This document shows, piece by piece, positions 6,026 to 10,918 of a stretch of DNA of 10,918 nt. The position numbers and the translations under genes were made by a program. Location of the stretch: assembly GCA_045602885.1 (NCBI GenBank), contig JAZSCJ010000035.1:1-10918 (forward strand), read 5' to 3'. Position 1 is the first letter of the stretch, and every line of letters begins with the position of its first letter. Origin of the DNA: JAJPXI01 sp045602885. Its GTDB lineage: Bacteria > Bacillota > Clostridia > Oscillospirales > Oscillospiraceae. The notes below the pieces were generated by a model that saw nothing but the letters and a program-made list of their open reading frames with translations, searched no databases and was not told where the DNA came from.

Positions 6026-6556
6026 ATGAATCGCGTGCTGATCGTGGTAGACTACCAGAATGACTTTGTCAACGGCGCTCTTGGCTTCCCCGGCGCCGAA
6101 GCGCTGGCCGATCCCATTGTGGAGCGAATCCGGGAATACCGTAAAAATGGCGATGACATTATCTTTACTGTGGATACCCACGATGAAGATTATATGGACA
6201 CGCAGGAGGGACGCAAACTGCCGGTCGCCCATTGTATTCGGGAGACCGAGGGCTGGTACCTGTATGATAAGGTGGCCCAGGCGTCCAAGGATAAGGATGA
6301 ATTCTTCTGCAAGGCGACCTTCCCCTCTCTGGAGATGGGGCAATGGCTGGAGGAGAGCGAATACGCCCAGGTGGAGCTGTGCGGTCTGGTCAGCCACATT
6401 TGCGTGCTGTCCAATGCCGTGATCGCCAAGGCGGCGCTGCCTGAGGCCGAGATCGTGGTGGATGCCGCGCTGACTGCCTCCCCTGACCCCGTGCTTCATG
6501 AGAAGGCGCTGGATGTTTTGGAGGGGCTGCAGGTTACCGTGCTGAACCGGAAATGA
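6026..6556 (+). CDS. pncA: Nicotinamidase-type cysteine hydrolase (isochorismatase fold)
   Basis: A 176-residue cytoplasmic hydrolase predicted to deamidate nicotinamide to nicotinate and ammonia. The catalytic triad of the family is in place: D9 (VDYQNDF), K96 (FFCKATF) and C126 (VSHICVLSNA). The metal-site residues D50 and H52 (VDTHDED) and H69 (LPVAHC) are also present, with E61 a possible further ligand as in streptococcal nicotinamidase; the extra histidine found in the mycobacterial enzyme is not. The isochorismatase superfamily holds other activities, but the next gene, ten bases downstream, is nicotinate phosphoribosyltransferase, which uses exactly this product, so nicotinamidase is the best call. 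The length of about 176-180 is normal for short bacterial PncA proteins. Confidence 0.88.
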   Translation: MNRVLIVVDYQNDFVNGALGFPGAEALADPIVERIREYRKNGDDIIFTVDTHDEDYMDTQEGRKLPVAHCIRETEGWYLYDKVAQASKDKDEFFCKATFPSLEMGQWLEESEYAQVELCGLVSHICVLSNAVIAKAALPEAEIVVDAALTASPDPVLHEKALDVLEGLQVTVLNRK

Positions 6557-6566
6557 GGGGTTGTGT

Positions 6567-8009
6567 ATGAAACACCACATTAATTACACCATGCTGTGCG
6601 ACTTTTATGAGCTGACCATGGGCAACGGCTATCTGCGCACCGGGCTGGGCGATCGCATTTGCTATTTCGATCTGTTCTTCCGCAGCGTTCCCGATGGCGG
6701 TGGCTTTGCCATCGCAGCCGGTCTGGATCGGGTGGTGGAATACGTTCAGAATCTGGCCTTTGACGAGGAAGACATCGACTATTTGCGATCCAAAGGTTGC
6801 TTCTGCGAGGAGTTTCTGGACTATCTGAAGCACTTTAAGTTTACCGGTGATATCTGGGCCGTGCCCGAGGGTACGCCGGTTTTCCCCGGTGAGCCCATTC
6901 TGACCGTGCGCGCCAGCGCCATTCAGGCTCAGTTTATCGAAACCTTTTTGCTGCTGACCGTCAACCATCAGTCTTTGATCGCCACCAAGTCCAACCGCAT
7001 TGTTCGCGCGGCACAGGGACGGCCGGTGTCCGAGTTTGGCTCGCGCCGAGCCCAGGGCGCGGACGGAGCCTTGTCGGGCGCGCGCGCCTCTTACATCGCA
7101 GGCTGTGCCAGTACGGCCTGCACCATGGCGGATCTGTGGTACGGCTGTCCGGCCACCGGCACCATGGCGCACTCCTGGGTGCAGATGTTTGACGATGAGT
7201 ACACCGCCTTCAAAACCTATTGCCAGCTGTATCCCAACGCCGCCACCCTGCTGGTGGACACTTACAACGTGCTCAAGTCGGGCGTACCCAACGCCATCAA
7301 GGCCTTCAAGGAAGTTTTGCTGCCGCAGGGTATTACCAAGTGCGCCATTCGCATCGACTCGGGTGACTTGACCTATCTGTCCAAAAAGGCACGTCGTATG
7401 TTGGATGACGCCGGGCTGACCGAGTGCAAGATCGTGGCGTCCAATTCGCTGGATGAATACATCATTCGTGACCTGATGATGCAGGGGGCCAAGATCGATT
7501 CCTTCGGCGTGGGTGAGCGGCTGATCACCTCCAAAAGCGCGCCGGTGTTCGGCGGCGTGTATAAGCTGGCCGCCGTGGAGGATGAGGCGGGGAATATTAT
7601 CCCCAAAATCAAAATCAGCGAAAATGTGGCGAAAATCACCACGCCGCACTTCAAAAAGGTCTATCGTCTGTTTGACAAGACCACCGGCAAAGCCGAGGCC
7701 GATCTGCTGACCCTTCACGACGAAGTGGTGGACGACAGCCAGCCCATCGAAATTTTTGACCCCATTGAAACTTGGAAGAGCAAGGTTTTGACCAACTTTG
7801 AGGCAAGACTGATGCTGGTGCCCATCTTCCAGGGGGGCAAGTTGGTGTATGAAGTGCCCACCATCGAGCAAAGCCGTGCCTACTGCGCAGAGCAGGTGGG
7901 TACCCTGTGGGACGAGGTCAAGCGGTTTGAAAACCCCCACAATTACTATGTAGATCTGTCCAAAAAGCTGTGGGACATCAAGCACATGCTGCTGTGCAAG
8001 CGCCCCTGA
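6567..8009 (+). CDS. pncB: Nicotinate phosphoribosyltransferase
   Basis: A 480-residue cytoplasmic enzyme that joins nicotinate with PRPP, at the expense of ATP, to give nicotinate mononucleotide, the entry step of the Preiss-Handler route to NAD. Visible family motifs in order are DFYELTMGNGY (12-22), EFGSRRAQGADG (156-167, phosphoribosyl site), GTMAHSW (198-204, with H202 as the probable phosphorylated histidine), LLVDTYN (228-234), IRIDSGDL (261-268), ASNSLDEY (291-298) and FGVGERL (313-319). The length is usual for the bacterial form. The ATG is chosen over a TTG two codons upstream because GAGGGG lies about six bases before it and overlaps the pncA stop. It is the last gene of the operon and is followed within seven bases by a strong terminator. 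Confidence 0.97.
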   Translation: MKHHINYTMLCDFYELTMGNGYLRTGLGDRICYFDLFFRSVPDGGGFAIAAGLDRVVEYVQNLAFDEEDIDYLRSKGCFCEEFLDYLKHFKFTGDIWAVPEGTPVFPGEPILTVRASAIQAQFIETFLLLTVNHQSLIATKSNRIVRAAQGRPVSEFGSRRAQGADGALSGARASYIAGCASTACTMADLWYGCPATGTMAHSWVQMFDDEYTAFKTYCQLYPNAATLLVDTYNVLKSGVPNAIKAFKEVLLPQGITKCAIRIDSGDLTYLSKKARRMLDDAGLTECKIVASNSLDEYIIRDLMMQGAKIDSFGVGERLITSKSAPVFGGVYKLAAVEDEAGNIIPKIKISENVAKITTPHFKKVYRLFDKTTGKAEADLLTLHDEVVDDSQPIEIFDPIETWKSKVLTNFEARLMLVPIFQGGKLVYEVPTIEQSRAYCAEQVGTLWDEVKRFENPHNYYVDLSKKLWDIKHMLLCKRP

Positions 8010-8013
8010 TCGT

Positions 8014-8050
8014 AAAAAACTGCCCCGACGGTAAACGTCGGGGCAGTTTT
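8014..8050. terminator. Bidirectional terminator between pncB and the AAA+ ATPase gene
   Basis: A perfect 15-bp stem (8016-8030 with 8036-8050) closes on GTAAA. The + strand ends in TTTT and the minus strand continues into TTTTTT, so it can stop both convergent transcripts. Confidence 0.93.
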
Positions 8051-8053
8051 AAT

Positions 8054-9592
8054 TTATTTCTGGTCGGGGGTGGGTTCGTCCTGTTTGGGCGTGAGGGGTT
8101 CCGAATTGGATTCGGGCGCGGCTTCTTCCGCGCTTGCGTCGGTTTCTTTTTCGTCGTCTAAATCATCGCGTGTCAGCGCCATCAGATCGTCCTTGGTGGG
8201 CGCTTCCATGGCGGCTACCCGGTTGGCCTGTCGGGCTACGGCCTGCTCAAACAGATTGCGTACATCGCGAGCATTGCCGAAGTTTTCGTCACGTTGTTCG
8301 TAAAGCTGGAGGAACAGATCGGCGGCGTATTGCCGGGTTTGCTCGTCCAGGGTATAGCCGTTCTTTTTGCACATGGACGAGAAAATTTCCATCAGTTCCT
8401 TGCCGGTGTAATCCTCGAAGAAGAAGTATTTGTTGAATCGGCTTTCCAGACCGGGGTTGGCATGGATAAAGTCCTCCATCAAGTCGGGATAGCCGGCTAC
8501 AATGACGATCAGATCGGCCCGGTGGTCTTCCATGCCCTTGAGCAGCGTTTCGATGGCCTCCTTGCCGAAGTCGTTGGGGGCGTCCACATTGGACAGGGCG
8601 TAGGCCTCGTCGATAAACAGCACGCCGCCAAGAGCTTTTTCAATGACTTGCTGTGTTTTCAGCGCGGTCTGTCCCACAAAACCGGCCACCAGTCCGGAAC
8701 GATCCACCTCCACCAGTTGGCCTTTGCTCAACACACCAATGGCGCGGTAGATACCTGAAAGCAGTCGGGCCACGGTGGTTTTGCCCGTGCCCGGATTGCC
8801 CATAAAGACCAGATGCAGGCTCATGGGAGGTACCGGAAGCTCGTTTTCCTGGCGCAGCTTGCGTACCTTGACCAGATTGATCAAGCTCTTTACGTCCTCT
8901 TTGACCTGAGCCAGGCCGCACAGGCTGTCCAGTTCGGCCAACAGCTCCTCCAACGACGGCTGCGGCTGCTCGGGGGGCTCGTCTGCTGCCGGGGCTGGGG
9001 CAGCTTCGCCCTGGGTCGCCGGGGCAGGGATCGGGCCGTCGCCGCCTTTTTTCACCACAGTGCCATCGGTGTGGTGGGTGATGAAATCCTTGACGTCCAG
9101 AGGGCTTTTGCCGCCCGAAACGCCGCCTTGATCGCAGCAGGCGGTCAGAGCGTCGGCGCAGTCGTTGACAAAACCGGCTTCGGCTTCGCTGACGACGCCG
9201 TCCACCGAGGCAAACAGAAGCAGCATTAGGGTAAAGGTATCCACAAACCGACGGGACAAAGCCGTTCCCGTCAAGCGGTCCTGCTGCACCATGCGCTGGA
9301 AGAAATCGGGGATCTCAAAGCCGGGGTAGTCGCCCACCAGAGTACAAAGCTCCCAATACAAAATGGAGGGGACCGGGTTGCCCTTGGTGTAGATGGCGTT
9401 GTGATATTCCACATGCTGTGGGGTCAAGCCGCCATCTCGCTGCCAGGTGCCCACAGCGCAGCGACGAAAAAAACGATCGCTTTCCCGGGCGAAGAATACC
9501 CGGAGCGTGGGGTCGGCGATCTGCCGCCGGAAGGCGGTGATGGCCTCTTCATATTGTTTATGTACCGATGCGGCGGAAAGGGAATGTTTCAT
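8054..9592 (-). CDS. CbbX/SpoVK-type AAA+ ATPase with novel N-terminal region
   Basis: A 512-residue protein. The N-terminal half (1-185) is largely helical by composition and includes LLLFASVDGVVSEAEAGFV (124-142), which recalls TerB-like helical domains. An Ala/Pro/Glu linker follows (about 186-212), then a CbbX/SpoVK-class AAA+ domain (about 215-465) with Walker A GNPGTGKT (265-272), pore-loop-like GFVGQTA (304-310), Walker B GVLFIDEA (323-330), arginine finger region NPGLESRF (379-386) and sensor 2 GNARDVRN (439-446). The C-terminal tail (about 475-512) is acidic and disordered. Members of this AAA+ class form hexamers that remodel other proteins; the target here is unknown. The start has AGAGGTG eight bases upstream and a consensus promoter behind it. 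It is divergent from a membrane zinc-ribbon/Big2 protein. I do not assign spoVK: the AAA+ domain is related but the N-terminal half is not that of B. subtilis SpoVK. Confidence 0.9.
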   Translation of the reverse strand: MKHSLSAASVHKQYEEAITAFRRQIADPTLRVFFARESDRFFRRCAVGTWQRDGGLTPQHVEYHNAIYTKGNPVPSILYWELCTLVGDYPGFEIPDFFQRMVQQDRLTGTALSRRFVDTFTLMLLLFASVDGVVSEAEAGFVNDCADALTACCDQGGVSGGKSPLDVKDFITHHTDGTVVKKGGDGPIPAPATQGEAAPAPAADEPPEQPQPSLEELLAELDSLCGLAQVKEDVKSLINLVKVRKLRQENELPVPPMSLHLVFMGNPGTGKTTVARLLSGIYRAIGVLSKGQLVEVDRSGLVAGFVGQTALKTQQVIEKALGGVLFIDEAYALSNVDAPNDFGKEAIETLLKGMEDHRADLIVIVAGYPDLMEDFIHANPGLESRFNKYFFFEDYTGKELMEIFSSMCKKNGYTLDEQTRQYAADLFLQLYEQRDENFGNARDVRNLFEQAVARQANRVAAMEAPTKDDLMALTRDDLDDEKETDASAEEAAPESNSEPLTPKQDEPTPDQK

Positions 9593-9615
9593 GGCGTTTT
9601 CACCTCTGGGTTAAC

Positions 9616-9644
9616 ATTATACGAGAATCCGGCCGCTCGGTCAA
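9616..9644 (-). promoter_or_regulatory. Sigma-A promoter of the AAA+ ATPase gene
   Basis: On the minus strand TTGACC (9639-9644) is 17 bases from an exact TATAAT (9616-9621). Transcription would start near 9609, about 17 bases before the ATG, giving a very short leader that just holds the AGAGGTG ribosome site. Confidence 0.85.
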
Positions 9645-9663
9645 GTGAAGAGAAGAAGTAGAC

Positions 9664-9679
9664 ATAATTCGAAAATTAT
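9664..9679. repeat. Inverted repeat ATAATT-N4-AATTAT between divergent promoters
   Basis: Exact 6-bp arms with a CGAA spacer lie two bases upstream of the + strand -35 and 19 bases upstream of the minus strand -35. The position suits an operator serving both promoters. Its AT-only arms could also simply be a promoter UP-type element. Confidence 0.4.
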
Positions 9680-9681
9680 CG

Positions 9682-9710
9682 TTGACGAAAGGGTGGAAAG
9701 CGTGTAGTAT
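9682..9710 (+). promoter_or_regulatory. Sigma-A promoter of the zinc-ribbon/Big2 membrane protein gene
   Basis: TTGACG (9682-9687) is 17 bases from TAGTAT (9705-9710). Transcription would start near 9717, about 27 bases before the ATG at 9744. Confidence 0.75.
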
Positions 9711-9743
9711 TATACAAAGAATACTGTGATTGGAGGGGTTTGT

Positions 9744-10817
9744 ATGGCCACCAAACGCAAGTCCGGCAACCGGCCCGAGCTGATTCATTGTGACTACTGC
9801 GGAGAGGATTATTCCGATACCTACCGGAGCTGTCCTTTCTGCGATGAATATGACGAGTACGACGAATACGAAGAGAACGACGATTACGAAGAGTACGAGC
9901 GCACGCCTTCCGCAAGCCGCACAGAGAAGCGCAGCGGCGGAAAGCGCGTGGCCCAGTCCCGGCGGCGCGGTGGTGGATATACCCGCACTTCGCCCGTTCA
10001 GGTAGCTGCCATCATCATTTCTCTGGCGGTGATTCTGGCGGCGGTTTGGATCGTAACGGCCAAGCTGATGCCGCTGATCAATCGGGGCGATGTGGATGAG
10101 GCTTACCCCAATGGAAACGATTCCTCGCAAGCCGATGCCCCCTCCCAGATCACGCCCGAGCTCAATGTGAATCCGCCGGAAGTCACACCCGAGCCGCCGG
10201 AGATCACTCCGGATCCCCCCGTGGTGACCCCGGAACCGCCGGAGGATGACGACGATGACAAGGACGAACAGCCCGAGTCGGGTGCAACCGGATTTACCTT
10301 GAATAAGACCGAGTTCTCTTTCTCTGCGCAGTATCCTTCGCCCATTACGCTGAAGGTGACCTTTACGCCCGAAGGGACCAGCGCACCCATCACCTGGTCC
10401 AGCAGCAACAGCGAGATCGCCACGGTGGATGAAAATGGCAAGGTCAGCCATGGCACCAAAAAGGGTACGGCTACGATCACGGCGGAGTTGTCCAATGGCA
10501 CCAAGCAGACCTGCAAAGTGCATAACCAGGTCACCGGCGGTACAAGCACTTCGACCACGCCTGAGCCGGAGATCAAGCCCTCGACGACCTATCGTGTCAA
10601 CAATTCCGACTTTACCTTCTACCGCGAAGGGGAAACCTACCGCTTGAAGGTTGTGGATTACTCGGGCAGCGTGTCCTGGTCCAGCAGCGATACCGATGTG
10701 GCCAGCGTGAGCAGCGATGGCGTTTGCAAGGCAGTTGGCAACGGCACATGCACCGTCACCGGCAAATTGTCCGACGGTACGGGTGTTAAGGCCACGGTGC
10801 GCGTCAGAATCGATTAA
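9744..10817 (+). CDS. Membrane protein with zinc ribbon, Pro-rich stalk and two Big2-like domains
   Basis: A 357-residue protein of unknown function. It begins with a zinc ribbon (C16-x2-C19 and C30-x2-C33), followed by an acidic, tyrosine-rich tract with repeated DEY units (34-52) and a basic region (60-81). One membrane helix follows (about 85-108), then a stalk of TPEPP/TPDPP repeats ending in an Asp run (about 136-175). Two bacterial Ig-like (Big2) modules come last: ITWSSSNSEIATVDENGKVS with its GTATITA strand (about 184-262) and VSWSSSDTDVASVSSDGVCK with its GTCTVTG strand (about 283-356). The basic flank on the N-terminal side predicts the ribbon inside and the Big2 modules outside. 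The second module holds two cysteines (C328, C336). The ATG is preceded by GGAGGGG at 9732-9738; an in-frame GTG at 9726 lies before that site. It is divergent from the AAA+ ATPase gene, with promoters back to back. Confidence 0.88.
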   Translation: MATKRKSGNRPELIHCDYCGEDYSDTYRSCPFCDEYDEYDEYEENDDYEEYERTPSASRTEKRSGGKRVAQSRRRGGGYTRTSPVQVAAIIISLAVILAAVWIVTAKLMPLINRGDVDEAYPNGNDSSQADAPSQITPELNVNPPEVTPEPPEITPDPPVVTPEPPEDDDDDKDEQPESGATGFTLNKTEFSFSAQYPSPITLKVTFTPEGTSAPITWSSSNSEIATVDENGKVSHGTKKGTATITAELSNGTKQTCKVHNQVTGGTSTSTTPEPEIKPSTTYRVNNSDFTFYREGETYRLKVVDYSGSVSWSSSDTDVASVSSDGVCKAVGNGTCTVTGKLSDGTGVKATVRVRID

Positions 10818-10820
10818 AGT

Positions 10821-10860
10821 AAAAACGTAGTGACCCCCAACACGGTGGGGACGTTTTTTT
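10821..10860. terminator. Terminator after the Big2 protein gene, probably bidirectional
   Basis: CCCCA (10835-10839) pairs with TGGGG (10846-10850), and AAAACGT pairs with ACGTTTT outside it, with a six-base bulge on the 5' side. TTTTTTT follows on the + strand, and the minus strand has TTTTT on its exit side. The stem is imperfect but well placed, three bases after the stop codon. Confidence 0.75.
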
Positions 10861-10861
10861 G

Positions 10862-10918
10862 TTAATAGCGTTTGACCCCGCCGGGGATCAACACCGTGGG
10901 GGTCAGCCACAACAGCAG
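10862..10918 (-). CDS. Possible C-terminal end of a minus-strand gene
   Basis: Eighteen sense codons and a TAA run open to the window edge on the minus strand, reading a hydrophobic LLLWLTPTVLIPGGVKRY. This resembles the last membrane segment and basic tail of a membrane protein. The two-sided terminator just beyond it fits a convergent gene end. The fragment is too short to identify, and a chance open frame is a real alternative. Confidence 0.35.
   Translation of the reverse strand: MLLWLTPTVLIPGGVKRY

Noticed and set aside
6534..7985. Long minus-strand open frame of 483 codons opposite pncB
   Set aside because: The + strand frame is an unmistakable nicotinate phosphoribosyltransferase; the reverse frame shows no family motif and reflects codon bias of a GC-rich gene.
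8054..9592. Assignment of the AAA+ gene as spoVK or cbbX
   Set aside because: The AAA+ core fits that class, but the N-terminal half is unlike either, no RuBisCO genes are near, and the promoter resembles a housekeeping one, not a sporulation one.
10176..10260. Repetitive Pro/Glu/Thr-coding DNA that could look like a tandem repeat array
   Set aside because: The units vary in length and sequence and encode a Pro-rich stalk within an open gene; it is not a CRISPR or a DNA-level repeat element.
9600..10910. Long minus-strand open frame of 436 codons opposite the Big2 protein gene
   Set aside because: It is low-complexity, rich in His, Arg and Gly, has no recognisable domain, and is explained as the shadow of the + strand gene, which has a promoter, ribosome site, domains and terminator.

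Overview
The window reads as a chromosomal segment of a GC-rich, spore-forming anaerobe of the Clostridia, most likely Oscillospiraceae-like. The pointers are a paired dipicolinate synthase (dpaA-dpaB, needed for endospores), the end of a 3-hydroxybutyryl-CoA dehydrogenase type gene (common in butyrate producers), strong AGGAGG-type ribosome sites, and short gene names of Bacillota type such as a membrane-bound XRE regulator. The taxonomic placement is inference. There is no rRNA, tRNA, CRISPR array, insertion sequence or phage gene in view, and no gene-free stretch longer than about 200 bases.

Layout. Bases 2-184 hold the 3' end of a 3-hydroxyacyl-CoA dehydrogenase, closed by a strong terminator. 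Bases 291-1490 (+) encode a dicarboxylate/amino-acid:cation symporter. It converges on dpaB-dpaA (1523-2972, minus strand), and a hairpin between the two probably stops both. Upstream of dpaA, and divergent from it, is a small regulatory and membrane pair on the + strand: a membrane-anchored XRE regulator (3175-3780) and a PAP2-fold membrane protein with altered active-site motifs (3891-4544).

Bases 4621-8050 form a well-delimited transcription unit. A near-consensus sigma-A promoter precedes four tightly spaced + strand genes: a TIGR04255-family protein of unknown function, a GNAT acetyltransferase, a nicotinamidase-type cysteine hydrolase (pncA) and nicotinate phosphoribosyltransferase (pncB). 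A perfect 15-bp bidirectional terminator closes it. The last two genes form the nicotinamide-to-nicotinate-mononucleotide arm of NAD salvage, so the first two are candidate partners or passengers of that pathway.

Bases 8054-10817 hold a divergent pair driven from back-to-back consensus promoters: a CbbX/SpoVK-type AAA+ ATPase with an unusual N-terminal region (minus strand), and a membrane protein with a cytoplasmic zinc ribbon, one membrane helix, a Pro/Glu-rich stalk and two external Big2-like domains (plus strand). An exact 6-4-6 inverted repeat lies between the two promoters. This pair is the best candidate here for an undescribed system, though the evidence is only co-localisation and shared control. 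The window closes with a terminator and possibly the last 18 codons of a minus-strand gene.
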